DNA of 64,000 nt. Source: Sesamum alatum. Lineage: Eukaryota; Streptophyta; Magnoliopsida; Lamiales; Pedaliaceae. Of the stretch, positions 32,500 to 44,531 are shown piece by piece. The DNA lies in assembly GCA_034509735.1 (NCBI GenBank), contig JACGWO010000001.1:16632854-16696853 (forward strand), given 5' to 3'. The position numbers and the translations under genes are program-made. The notes beneath the pieces were generated by a model. The model did no database searches, was not told where the DNA came from, and saw only the letters and a program-made list of their open reading frames with translations. Each line of letters opens with the position of its first letter. Positions within the stretch are counted from its first letter, which is position 1.

Positions 32500-33565
32500 T
32501 GCATTCCATGATGGGAGAGCTTTCTGCTATCTACGTCTTGCAGCTCGTAGGCTTCGAATTTGACAATCGACTCACTTTGTAGGGGCCTCCCAGTTGGGAG
32601 CCAACTTTCCTACTAGTTTTAAGGTATTGACTCGTCTCAGTACAAGGTCTCCCACCTGGAACTCTCTCCGCTTCACCCTTCTGTTGTAAGCATTGACTAC
32701 CTTATGTTTGTATCTTTCCATGCAGGTTTGAGCATCCTCTCGAATTTCATCAATAAGGTCCAGGTTGGTACGCAGCAGGGCATCTTTGTCCTCCTTCTCG
32801 TATTGTTATATTTAAAAAGATTCAAGCCCTGCTTTAGTAGAGATTACGGCCTCTAAGCCATACACCAGGTTGAAAGGAGTCTCTCCTGTAGTTCATCAGG
32901 GAGTGGTTTTGTAAGACCACAACATGCTAGGCAGGGCGTCTACCTACTGCCCTTATGTTTGTTCCAACCTGGTCTTGATGCCTTGCACCAGAATTCAGTT
33001 TGTGACTTCTACATGCCCGTTGGCTTGGGCTAGGCAACTAAAGTGAAGCGTTGTTGGATGCCTAAGTCAGTACACCAGTCTTGAATTTTCCAGCCCTGAA
33101 ACTGACGACCATTGTCAGAAATGAGAACACGAGGTAGGCCATCCCTACAGATGATGCTTTGCCATAAAAATTTAATCACTTCATCTTCTGTGATCTTGGC
33201 AAGGGTTCTGCCTCCACCTACTTGCTGAAATAGTCTACTGCTACCAGCAGGAATTTATGATATCCCTGTATGACTGGGAAGGGACTTACTATGTCTATTT
33301 CCCACTGGGAAAATGGGCAAGGTGCTGAAAGGACCTTTAAGCGCTCAGCTGGCACATGGATGAGTGGGGCGTGCGTCTGGCACTACTCGCACCTTCTCAC
33401 CCAGTTTATTGCGTCATTGTTGAGAGTAGGCCAGAAGTATCCAACTATTAAAGTTTTCCCTGCAAGGGCCATGCCACCTATATGGGATCCGCAAGATCCT
33501 TCATTAATCTCCTGGAGCACGATTCTCCCCTCTTCAGCTGACCGGCATCGCGGGGTGGGAGAAGC
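32500..33565 (-). pseudogene. Integrase of element B (heavily decayed)
   Basis: The minus strand aligns with 24600-25435 of element C throughout ('gacgaccattgtcagaaat', 'cacatggatgagtggggcgt', 'aatttccagccctgaaactg' blocks) but no frame stays open for more than a short stretch. Identified by colinearity. Confidence 0.7.
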
Positions 33566-33570
33566 TACAC

Positions 33571-34280
33571 TTAGAGGATTCCTCCCAGCAAGGTAAATCG
33601 AGTTTCCTGGCTCCTCGGGCGAGCTGCTTCATTTTCATCCGCAAGAAAGATTCCTTCATGTAGGTAATTGTGGATGGGTTTCCTCCAATCCGTGCTAATA
33701 TGAAAGATGTTCACATTAGTGTTTGAAATAACTTTAGTGAGTGTCCTTACCATGATAGTACGAGTGTTGCAGTCAAAGAGTTAGCCAGCCGGGCCAGATA
33801 ATCTACCGTAGTGTATTCAGTGCAGGGGATCTGGTGGAGCTAGAAGCTCTTCAGCCTGCTCTTAAGGTCGCTTATTTCCTAGAGATGCCCCTTCATGAAA
33901 CCCACATTAACATTGTATGTGCCTCCTAACTGGTTAGTTACTAGTTGGGAATCGGAGTAGGCAGTTACGTTCCTTGCTCTCGCATCCAATGCCATCTTAA
34001 TACCTGCTGTGAGTGCTTCGTACTCGGCTTCAGTGTTTGAGGCCTTGAAGTCAAACCTCAAGGCGAATTCTAGCTCATCTCCTTTTGGGCTAGTCAGCAT
34101 GATACCTGCTCCACTACCGGTATAGGTGGAGGAGCCATCCACATGGAGTAGCCATGTCTCCTCGTATTCTTCGTCAGGTGTAGTTTCAGTCATGAACTCA
34201 GCAAGCGCCTGGGCCTTGATAACCATCCTGGGCTGGTACGAGATGTCATACTTGCTGAGCTCTACAGCCCAATTGATCAT
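33571..34280 (-). pseudogene. Second RNase H of element B
   Basis: The open stretch 34280-33879 contains KAQALAEFMTE, HVDGSSTYTGSGAGIML, NTEAEYEALTAGIKMAL and YSDSQLVTNQLGGTYN, with the acidic residues retained. The downstream segment is frameshifted (33753-33571). Confidence 0.75.
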
Positions 34281-34313
34281 CCTGCCTGAAGTTTCAGCTT
34301 TCCCTAGTAGTGT

Positions 34314-35400
34314 TCACAAGGAGGGGTTAGTGCGCGCAGTAATAGAATGCGATAAAAAGTAAGGTCGTAAGTTCTTAGCAGTTGTTATCAAGGCAAATGC
34401 TAACTTTTCTACCTCAGGGTAGCGCTGTTTAGAGCTGTGTAATACCTTGCTGACGTAGTATATAGGTTTCTGGATTCCGTTTTCCTCCTTGATGAGCACG
34501 AAACTCACAGCATGCTGATCTGCAGCAAAGTATAAGTATAATGTTTCACCTGGTGAGGGCTTGGTGAGCAAAGGCATCTCCGCCAGGTAGGCTTTTAGAT
34601 CTAAGAAAGCTTGTTGGCAAGTTTCATCATGCGCAAGGTCCTTGGCTTTTCTCAAGGCCTTGAAGAAGGAAATACTACATTCTGTCGAGTGGGATAGGAA
34701 TCTACTGAGGGCGGCTATGCAACCAACAAGTTTTTGTAGTTCATTGAGGTTGCAGGAGGCTTCATTTCATGGATTGCTCGTAGTTTATCTAGGTTGACCT
34801 CGATACCCTTCTCTATTACCATGTACCCAATAAATTGGACACTTCGAACACCAAATGCACATTTGGCCAGGTTCAGCTTCATGTGGTATTTTCTAAGTAT
34901 GCTGAAGGTTTCAGCAAGGTTTGCAATGTGTTGGTAGGCCTACCTGCTCTTCACCAGCATGTCGTCCACATACACCTCCATGTTGCGTCCGAGCTGCTCT
35001 TGAAACATGCGAGCTACCAATCGTTGGTATGTGGCACCTGCATTTTTTAACCTGAAGGGCATAATAATATAGTAATATGTCCCCCTTGACGTAATGAAAC
35101 TTACTCGCTTTTGGTCATTGGGGTTAAGCATAGTCTGGTGGTAACCCTGCGAGGCATCCATTAGACTTAACAGTTCATGACCAGAGGTGGAATCCACCAG
35201 CCGGTCTATGTGAGGTAAGGGATAGAAATCCTGAAGGCATTCTTTATTCACATCCCTGAAGTCTACACACATGCGCCACTTGTTACCTAGTTTAGGGACA
35301 AGTACCACATTGGACAACCATTGGGGGAATCAGATCTCCTTGATTGGCCTGCATCAAGGAGTTTACTTACCTCCTCCTGATGACCTTGTCCTTCTTAGGA
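34314..35400 (-). pseudogene. Reverse transcriptase and RNase H of element B
   Basis: Minus strand: NVVLVPKLGNKWRMCVDFRD, FYPLPHIDRLVDSTSGHE, SFITSRGTYYYIIMPF, KNAGATYQRLVARMF, MEVYVDDMLVKSR (YVDD intact), then after a break the RNase H part 34655-34314 with LYLYFAADQHAVSFVLIKE. The connection segment (34700-34930) is frameshifted. Confidence 0.8.
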
Positions 35401-35689
35401 CCGAAATGTCTTTTCTTCAACTTTATAGGAGGAAAGGTTAGATCCAGGTTCAGGCTATGTACTACAATGCTAGGGTCAATACCCACTAAATCCCAGGCTA
35501 ACCATGTGAAGACATCTGAGTTTTACTGCAAGAATGTGATTAGTCGCCCTGCTAAGTCAGGGCTCAGTTTGGAGCCAATCCTAGTGGTCTTGTCCGACTC
35601 TCTTGGTACCAACTGAATGCTCAACAACTCTTCAACGGGCTAGAATCAAGCATGAATCACGTTTCCTTGCTCATCCGCTACATAGGTCT

Positions 35690-36517
35690 TTTGCCCTTCT
35701 CCCTGTTAGGCTGGGGAAGGTCTATCTCCATGTCCTTCCTGCTGCCTCCCTTCACGGATTCGACGTAGCATTTTCGGGCAGTTTACTGGTCACCTGTGAC
35801 TTCTCCTACTCCTGCTCCAGTAGGAAATGTTGACTTCATGTGGTAGGTGTAGACAACAACCTGGAAGGCATTTAGAGCATGTCATCCTAAAATGACATTA
35901 TAGGCTTAAGGAATATCCACTATAAGGAAGCGGATCATCTTGGTCTTCCAGTTGGGCTCCAGCCCTAATGATAGGGGGAGCAGGATCTGTCCGAGAGGGT
36001 GTACAACCTCCCCTGCAAAACCATAAAATGATGTGTCTACCAGCTCTAGCGGGATGTCACCTAGCTCCATCTGTCGGTAGACCTCATAAAAAAAGATATC
36101 TGCAAAAACTGCCAGAATCCACAAAGATGCTTTGAACAGCGTAGTTAGCAAGAGTAGCAGAAATAACAAGTGCATCATTGTGAGGTAAATGACTCCCTGT
36201 ATGTCAGCAAGTCTAAAATGGATCATAGGATCCCCTGCTAGTGCTTTGCGGTCAAGCTCTATCACCGTTCTAGCAGCGCGGGCATGGGCGCGCCTGGCTC
36301 TGCTGGAGTCCCCGTCAGTAGGTCCTCCTGCAATCATATGAATTATCCCCTTGGCAGGGGTGTTTTCTGGGCTCTGTTCTTCAGCTAGGAATTTTTCCTT
36401 TTTGTGCTCTCTCTCGAGGGGATCAACGACTTGCTCCTCACTCCTGTGGGGATTGCAATGGCAGGAGCGTTCCTCCTTCTGTTCACGACGTTGGTCCTTA
36501 TCAACGTAATCCTTCAA
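35690..36517 (-). pseudogene. Protease region of element B
   Basis: Minus strand 36517-35906: YVDKDQRREQKEERSC, then PAKGIIHMIAGGPTDGDSSR (linker) and MELGDIPLELVDTSFYGFAGE, HPLGQILLPLSLGLEP. The active-site region is frameshifted near 36110-36150, as in element A. Confidence 0.7.
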
Positions 36518-36731
36518 GTAGCTAGCCTGGATGAGCCGCTCTATTTCCTATCTTAGCTGGCAACACCTCTTGGTATCATGTCCGTACTCCCTTTGGTACC
36601 TGCAAAAATATTTGGATTTGGGAAGTTGAGGGCCTTCCTCCGAGCCCTTAGGCCATTGTAGTATTGGATGGCGGTCTATGGCCATCAACATTGGTGCCAG
36701 GCTAGTGATTAGCGGGGTGTAATGCTTAGTC
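36518..36731 (-). pseudogene. gag of element B, C-terminal part
   Basis: Minus strand sequence corresponding to the CRYHREYG region of element C (here about 36540-36610). It is cut at 36731 by the copia element D and continues at 46379. Confidence 0.6.
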
Positions 36732-38163
36732 TGTTGGAATAGGTGACCAGAAAGTCAATGTGGTTGGTTATTTTGAGAACTATCCGTCGATCTTTGAACG
36801 AAAGTAATATTATATTGATGGATGTAGTAAGGATTCATCATTGGCAACGATGAGTTTGTTGTGCTTACTGCTAGCGTTGAACGTGGTTTCGATGTCACAA
36901 CAAACGCCCACAAACCGGACATATGAATAAAAAAAGTCGGACTGCGCATAGGTTGGCGGTCAAGGACCTCAAGATTGGGTATCGAGGGTCCGAGAGAGAC
37001 TTGCACTAATGATAGCAACCGAGTTTCATCGGTGACAGACGTAGGTCGTCCATGCAATTTTAGTGGTTTGGCTGACAGACGGTCAGCTGACTGAGGTGAC
37101 TCGTGGGAATCGTCCTATGGAAGCCACACGGGCTTAGTCGGTATGATTGGAATTCCCAATTCTGATAGTATGAGATTAGTCCTCGGACTTGAGGAATCAC
37201 GACAGTCACTTACATATAAAAGTTGTATCTTGGATCTAGCGAGCGACGATTGTGTCTTAAGTTATGGCCATCATAAGCCTTGTTCAGTGCAGTCGGTGTA
37301 CGTAGAGAGGATAGTGGATTCCAAGACAAGATCTGTCCCCTATCAAAGATTATGACAACAAGATCTCCTATGCGCTCTGAGATGGTTTAGACTCTCAAAG
37401 TCTATGACATATCATTTGATTGAGTGGGAAAGGATTTCCTACATCAATTATAGAGATAAACCTATCTTGAGTTTGAAGCATAGATGCCTAGTCAAGGATG
37501 GGAATCGAGGTCTTATTCCATGCCCTAGACTAAGGCTGGGAGACAGGCGACAGTAGAACCTTACCTATGTGTAACTCGAAGCCTAAATATTCACGTCATA
37601 TATTCACCTAGTCTCTAGTGCCATGGACCATTCCTAGACGACCACCCATGGTGATGGACTATGGTTATGGAATTACAATACGTAGGTCTAAGTCTAGCTG
37701 AGGGTGAACCTAAAGAGTCACACACGATTCACTGGAAGTGAAGGAATTAATTCAAAATTAATTCCGTGAGATGAAACAATTTAATTGGATTAAATTGATC
37801 CTCTTTAGAGTAACAAGCCGTCATCGGCTAAATGGATTAGTCGGGCTTGGTTCATAAATTAGATTTATAAATTTATAAGTTGGGCTTAAGTATTAAATTA
37901 GATTTAATACATAAAGTCTATTGGACCTTGGGCCATTTAAATTAGATTTAGTAGGCCCATTCCATAAAGCCCATCAAGAATGGATGGACAAGATTTGACC
38001 TAGAGGTTTTGAGATGGATGGCTAGGGCTCATCCTAGAATGAGGTTTGACTAGGTCAAATCCTAAGTTGATTAAGATTTCACTAGGTCAAATCCCTAGTT
38101 GATTAGGGTGTGTCTCTTTGGAAGAGTTTGAGTAGGATTATATGAGCTAGTCATATAAGTACT

Positions 38164-38198
<35 letters not shown>

Positions 38199-38723
38199 CA
38201 CACACTAATCTTTACATATTTTTTGCCACATTTCTCTTCTCTGTCTCTTGTCCACCCTTCTTCCCTCTCAAAGATTTCCTTTGTTCTTCTTGATTTGATG
38301 AAGGTAGAACATTAGAGACATCGGTAGCGTTAATTAATAACGTTGTATCGATGTATCTTCTCCCTAACGAGTTCTTGCTAGCACGAGAGTTTGTTGGTTT
38401 CTGGTGAAGCGTGTGGACGATTTTAGAGGGTCTCTACTTTGAGATCTTGGTGAAAAATCTAGGAACAATGCATGTAGCCGAACAAAGAAAGCTACGAGGG
38501 TAATCTTTCCTCTTCATGTTTTCTTGTATCTCGTTTACCATTCAATTCTATGTCCTTCCATGTTGTGTATCTTTTCTTGAGTATGAGATACACCGAATGC
38601 CCGGGAGAATCAAGGTCACACCCCTTGATCCATTTTAAATGATTTAATTTCCGTTTTACACTTTTAATTTCCATTGTTCCCGCACTTCCGCCGTGCCTCT
38701 CCCAGGCCGATCTGCTCCTTACA
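36732..38723 (+). repeat. 5' LTR of element D
   Basis: 1992 bases. Contains a segment (about 37520-37735) absent from the 3' LTR and an (AC)15 microsatellite at 38167-38196, where the 3' LTR has only about five AC units. Confidence 0.85.
38167..38196. repeat. (AC)15 microsatellite in the element D LTR
   Basis: Uninterrupted AC dinucleotide run, much longer than at the same place in the other LTR (near 45843-45852). Confidence 0.9.
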
Positions 38724-38740
38724 ATGGTATTAGATGTCGG
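38724..38740 (+). promoter_or_regulatory. Primer binding site of element D
   Basis: ATGGTATTAGATGTCGG directly after the LTR resembles TGGTATCAGAGC, complement of initiator tRNA-Met, with several changes. Confidence 0.5.
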
Positions 38741-38784
38741 TTTGGTGTATAGGACTAGAATTTTATGTGCTACACGTGTGATTA

Positions 38785-40010
38785 AGCATGCTAACGTGTT
38801 TTAATTTTACGTTTGAATCATGTAACGTAGATCTTGCATTGCGTTTAATTTTGCATAAGAACATTGATCTTGGATTTCTTGAATGTGTATATACAAGTTC
38901 TTGGGTTGGTGGAGTCTTGTGGTTCAGAAAATTACAAGTAAACGGCACAAAAGTGAAAAAAAAAAAAAAAAAAGCGGGGCGATGGTAGCAGCTGCCTACT
39001 GGATGTGCGCGCAGGTAAGGGAGGCCTACACGCATGTGCGAGAGCGCCAGGCGCAGGCAAGGCAGCTTGCGCGCACACGAGCACGGCCGGGTTGGCCAAT
39101 GTCGTTTTCCATTTTTTTAAAATTTAGTGCATTTTTAAATACTGTTTTTCCTAAATATGTTACTAGAGATGTTCTGCATTTTCTGAACCCGATAACTTGG
39201 GATATTTATTTTTTGATTGAGATTGAGAATTTCCTAAAAATTAAATATTGCTTTATGAATGAGGAAAGGATTTCCTAACAAGAATTATTTTTTGCAATGG
39301 TTGCACCAATGATCAAAATTCACGTGTGAAATTTTACATTGATTTTCTACATTTTATGATGTTGGACATCATGGTTGATTGCATCGTATGTTGATGTGTA
39401 GATTTTGATATGTGTTAAATTTGCATAAAATTTGGATTTTGGGATTCTTGAATATGTGGTTATATTCTTGAATATATGATTTTTGTGTTTCAGAAAAGAA
39501 ATTGCAAGAAAAGTAGTCAAAATGGGAAAACGTAGGCAACCGGCAGTGGCTGCCTTTTATGGCCGGCCCAGCAGGGCGGGGCCGGTAGGCAGGCTGTGCA
39601 CAGTAGGCGGCAGGCGCGAGCTTGTGCGCGCACGGCGAGGGCCTCGTATAGGTGTGCGCGCGCTGCCATGCAACGGCTGCACAAGGAGCGCACCTGCATG
39701 CAACCTGCACAGGCTGCGTGTGCACGTTGTGCGTGCAGGCAATGGCGCCTGCGCGCGCGCGCCTGGCGAGCAGGGCTGGGCCTTTTTTTTGGGGTTGCAT
39801 TATTTTTCGTGCGTTTTTTAGAAATTTTATTTTTCTGTATTTTTCTGAACCGTTTAACTTGGGACATTTTAGTTTTAGTTGAGATTGTGTATTTTCTAGA
39901 ATTAAATATTGCCTTGTTAATTATGGAAAGGGATTTCCAACAAAAATCACTTTGCATATCTTGAACCATTATCCAATCTTTTGCGTGTATATTTTGCATA
40001 TAATTTCTGC
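38785..40010. repeat. Two diverged tandem copies in the element D leader, each with a GC-rich core
   Basis: Two consecutive segments (about 38785-39345 and 39346-40010) share 'gtggttcagaaaattac'/'gtgtttcagaaaagaaattgc', then a GC-rich core (38975-39095 and 39535-39785), then 'ttctgaacc...aacttggga', 'gagattg', 'attaaatattgc' and 'ggaaaggatttcc'. Period is roughly 600 bases. The GC-rich cores contain CGCGCG-type words and differ in length. A poly-A run of 18 lies at 38957-38974. Frames open in the cores are compositional. Confidence 0.6.
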
Positions 40011-41273
40011 ACTTATTTATGGTATTGAACATCATAAATGTTTGGATAGCATGTTTGACATGGGATGTTTCTTTATGCTATTTGCGTTAATTGGATAGAC
40101 AAAGGATGATCATAAAGCGCTTAGACCGCATGTATGGTTTATTTAAATTTGTATTTTGGGTTGGGGCCTGCGTGCCTCTTTGTATCTTCTTACCTCTCTC
40201 GTTTTTGCCTTGAAATAATAAGGCTTACTTTCTCACTCCTAATGTACTCCCCCAACTACTGATTCTGGTTTTTTATTCTTCTGATGTAATGAGTGTAGAT
40301 TAGGGGTGAGGTTTTATTTTTATAAATAAATATAAGGAAGAAAGCCCAAGACGTTGGAAGCTAATGGAGGAGGCCATCGGTTGGCCCATGGAGAAGAGGC
40401 CCTGTGAGGCCAACGATGGAGAGGCTAACAGGACGAAGATGACTTACAAGGTGCATTGTGTGTAATGGGTTATCAAATCTTGTAATAGCATAGACCTACC
40501 CTTAGATTGATCATAAATCCACTGCAGGCCCAATGGGTCGCATAGGTTTGGGCTTGTGATCATTCTACAAAGGCGTGCTAGGCTTTTATTTTGCATGTGG
40601 AATGAATTGATGGATGAATGATGTATTTATCATGTTTTTCATTAGCATGCACGGTATGTTATATGTAATAAGGTCTCGGTCTATTAAACAAAACTCTCAC
40701 TTTGTTGGACCAAGTTAAATATTAGACCCCAGTAAATGGACTTGAGCATACATTGTTCGTCCATGCCTTCCATCCATGACAAAAGTGAGGAAGCTAATTT
40801 CAGCCAATTGCATGGTCACAAGTCGTGGCACGTCTTTTGGACTGAAATTAAGTTGCACGATTGTTGTGAACGAAGTGAATACACTCCTATTTCCCTGTCT
40901 CATGAGTCGTGGAGGGCAACAGTGGGTGTTATGATTCGGTTGATGGGTTGGGTCTAACGTCGAGTAACATGATTCGTTTGAAATTCTTGGGATCACGTGA
41001 AAAGGCGAGGCAAAATATATTGGGGATCTCGTGCGGCGAGAATGGCACAGGTTGCCTCCCACAAGGTTATTTCCATGAGAATTGTGAAAGCGGGGTATGG
41101 AGAATTTGGCTTGTGGACCCCAAGCCACTAGGAATCTATTTTTCGAAACCCCATTTGAGGAGTGATGGGATTTTATAGAAATAGTGGGAGAGGTTAAGGA
41201 CTAAAGACCGAGTCTTAACTTAGATTTAATATTACTTCATTCTGCTTAATGTTTCCTACTTTACTTATTGTAG
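40011..41273. other. Element D leader, no gene
   Basis: Continuation of the untranslated region before gag. No recognisable coding motif. Open frames on either strand near 40700-41180 have no domain features. Confidence 0.4.
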
Positions 41274-42230
41274 ATGTCTAAGAATCCACTAATGCCAATA
41301 CTAGAGGCTAATTAGTTAAATGGGACGAATTACGTTGACTGTCTGCGAAATCTTAAGATAGTCTTAGATTTCCAGAACCTTTCCCATATTTTGGATAAGG
41401 ATATTCCTCAGGCCTTGTCGAAGGGTCAACAATTAAAGAACACTTGAAATTCAAGAATTTGAAAGACGACCACTAGCAAAGTCCGCAGCATTTTACTGGC
41501 CTCGATGACAAACGAGATCTAGAAACAGTACGATAAGCATGACGTTGTTGGCTCAATTATGCGTCATTTGCATAATGTCTATGCGGTCCCGAACCGGCAT
41601 GTAAGATATAATACAAGGAAGGCATTTTTGGAGCTAAGATGACCGAAGGGTCGTCCGTACAAGAACATGGAGTGATGATGCTATCCCTCGTAGAAAAGCT
41701 CAAAAGACCTCCATGTCGGTCTTGAAAGAGAGGTATACATTGACATGATCCTTCAGTCTCTTCCTCCCTCCTACAAACCATTTGTTATCAACATGAATGA
41801 GCTTGAAAGAGATCTTCATGGGTTAATAATTATGTTGGTCTACTATGAGGTAACGATTGAAAAATATGCACCATCAGTAATAGTAGGAGAGGCTTCAACC
41901 TCTATAGCGAAATGCAAAGGTGCCTGACGCCAAAAGAGGATGAAGGCTGAGGTGACATCAGCCGCTAGCACTTCGAGTGATGTTCCTATTACACCGCAAG
42001 ATGGAGGTAAAGGAAAAATGAAAAGGATTCAACGGTCAAGTTTGAAGATTCCTAAGAACATATGCACTCACTACCGTAAAAATGGCCATTGGAAAAGGGA
42101 GTGTCCCAAACCTCTCTCTCCAATGGAGGTAAAATTTGATTTGAGTATTTACATGATCACTCTAGTCTTGGTATTGGATACCAGTCTTATCATAATCTAC
42201 GAGTGGTTTGTAGGTGGTGAAAAGGAGTAG
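41274..42230 (+). pseudogene. Copia gag of element D
   Basis: ATG at 41274: MSKNPLMPILEAN, a stop, then LNGTNYVDCLRNLKIVLDF and HILDKDIPQAL, the typical N-terminus of plant copia gag. The middle is frameshifted (41420-41740). It resumes with LPPSYKPFVINMNELERDLH (about 41765) and ends with a zinc knuckle ICTHYRKNGHWKRECP (about 42060-42110, CX2CX4HX4C with the second Cys changed to Y). A protease-like LDTS trace follows near 42175. Confidence 0.75.
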
Positions 42231-43100
42231 GAAAACCAAGACAGTTCTAGGATTCAACAATGGCAAAGCTATTGCTGACAGGACCCGAGACTAGATTAGG
42301 CTTATGATTGTGATCATGTTAGGATAGTTTTTCGTAGGGATTATTTAACCTAGCATGATCAAAAGTATGTTTTTTTGTTGGACAAAAAACTTTGGTTTCA
42401 TACGTTGATCAATAAAATTGTTTTTATTTGACATTGAATTTTGATTCATGTCTGCTAGAGTTTATGCATAAGTTCCCTAAAATATCCCATAAAAGGTTTT
42501 TAAATACTCAAAAGTCGAATGATCTAAATGAATTTATCAAGACCAACATACATATTTGGCATCCGGAAAAGGCTAGGGTGGTTTCCTCTGATTATGGATA
42601 AGCAAGTTAGAAGATTCGAGGAATCTAAGATTAGACCATTCGAATCAACTAAGCTTGCGAGTCTTTTTTGAAGTCCAAAAGCGCTTTGTTGGACAAGATA
42701 GGCTTGCCAAATAGTCTGTTGGATGGGATCCAATGAGAAAACTGTAAGTTACTGAATACACAAGACCATAAGGGGGTTCATAAGTCTAAAGGTCCCATTT
42801 GAGGTTTGGGAATTAGACTTGAGGTGGTGAACCAAAAACGGTCGCAAAATTAAACCTATTTCAATAAGGATCGAAAAGGCCGTGTATTTAGTAGGAGTTC
42901 TTGAACATCCAGTTGAGAATGAGATTCTCAACGAAACATTTCCTGTAAAGGCCGAATATGACGGTCTCTGATAAAGGGAGCGATTGAGCCTCGTTGGATG
43001 GAGGTCTACCGAAGTTTCACCAAATTACCTCAGCCCGTGTAGACGTGGACTCAAAAAAATGCCAGTGTGAGGAACGTGGCATTCTTCTCGGAGTCACGCA
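42231..43100 (+). pseudogene. Copia pol remnants of element D
   Basis: Short traces only: the region near 42538-42730 (IHIWHPEKARVVS, SFLKSKSALLDKIG) resembles the GAG-pre-integrase and integrase start of copia elements. 42970-43020 resembles the basic hinge before reverse transcriptase. No reverse transcriptase or RNase H motif was found, so a large deletion is inferred. Confidence 0.45.
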
Positions 43101-44516
43101 CTGTAGTGCCATGTTTTGGCAAGCCCGTGTCCCGAGAAAGCCCTTGAGCATGTAGGAAGATTCTACATACGTCAAGGGACTAGTGGGAGACAAATTAGAC
43201 TCGATGTCTAATTTGTACAGGTTTACAACATAACAATGCTAACATTGCTTATAATCGCGTTTCTTTACTTAATTGATCATATTCCGATCCCCTTGAGAAC
43301 AAACCCAAATGTCGTAAAGGTATGAGTGATCGGGATAAGTTCGGTGAAATTTGGATAGTGATCCAAACGACCTGCGAAATGTGATGTTGGACATCATAGT
43401 CGGATTTATGGTAAGGAGCCACAGAATCCACTAGGAAATTCAAACAAGGTTTGAAACTCTGCATAACTGGAAAATCATTTTGAACGAGCTCATACGGAGT
43501 ATAACTCGGTCTTAAATGACGTAGGTGACAAGTGGGAGTAGAAATTGTGTTCTAAGTGTTTAAGTGTGTAATGTTTGGTTCATCATGGATGAATTTAAGA
43601 CGTTAGGATTCACTAAAACATAACCATAGCTCACGAAAATTCTCCATGAAATTTTAGGGTTCCCACATATATATCGTGGATTGAGGTGTTCAAGACTCGG
43701 TCGTGATAGATTGATGAGAAAGCTTAGATATGTAGAGGGATAAGCTATTCAAGACTCAGCTGTGTAAGATTGATTAGAAAGCTTAGATACTACGGATAAA
43801 ACATTAAGCCATCCAAGACTTAGTCACGATAAACTAATGAGAAGTCTTAGATGTTCAGCATCCCCTACTCCTTGACACTAGATAAACATGAGATATGTTT
43901 AATCGGTGAATGGGATCCAATGTTGAGTGTGCTTTGTGTACGACACAAAGGAAATTGATAATGCACTGAGGGGTTAAAGACAACAGTCGAGAATAATCCT
44001 TAATACCTGAATAAGGACTAAATTTGTGCTCTCGATGTACCGTCTGTGGAGAGTTATTTTTGGAAAGCTAAAACGATACTGGCATCCAAGAGTGTAGTGA
44101 AAAACGGTTAGTCTCAAAAGTATGCACAGTCAGGCTTAATGATGGTTGTGGTAGCTTGAAAGGATTTTCAAGCAAGATACCATAAAGACTTCATCGAAAA
44201 GTCAATTGCATTGGATAGTGGTTATGGATGAAAGTTGTGTCCATTGGTTGGACGTGGTGCCTAGCACGACCGAGCCCGGGGGTGCCCAGGTGGCGGACAA
44301 CCAGGCTATGGCAAAAGATATAGCCCGAGATCTCATCACAAGATCCACGAAAAATTCTTAGACAACCACTATGTCTAGGCGGCAATGGTAGGAAGAGGTA
44401 ACACGGTTGGACCGGATTATTTCGGCAGTAAATATAGCAGACTCATGAGACCTCAGTCGGTATTGTAGATTATTCATGCTCAAAAGGTTCTGAACAAAGT
44501 GGGTAATTGACTTAAT
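43101..44516. other. Element D, non-coding interior
   Basis: No coding motif. Repeated words around 'caagactcggtcgtgatagattgatgag' occur three times between 43685 and 43840, about 60-70 bases apart, forming a small degenerate tandem array. Confidence 0.45.
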
Positions 44517-44531
44517 GGTCAAGTGGGAGAT
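44517..44531 (+). promoter_or_regulatory. Polypurine tract of element D
   Basis: 'tcaagtgggagat' immediately before the 3' LTR, the usual copia polypurine motif. Confidence 0.65.

Noticed and set aside
36755..37057. A 100-codon minus-strand frame repeated near 44580-44885
   Set aside because: Both are the same place in the two LTRs of element D; the frame is not maintained equally in both and has no domain.
39369..40035. Arginine/alanine-rich frames of up to 172 codons on both strands
   Set aside because: GC-rich core of a leader duplication in element D. Composition explains the open frames on four different tracks.
40715..41178. Overlapping frames of 137 and 89 codons on opposite strands in the D leader
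   Set aside because: Neither has a domain or motif; both sit in the untranslated leader before the copia gag.
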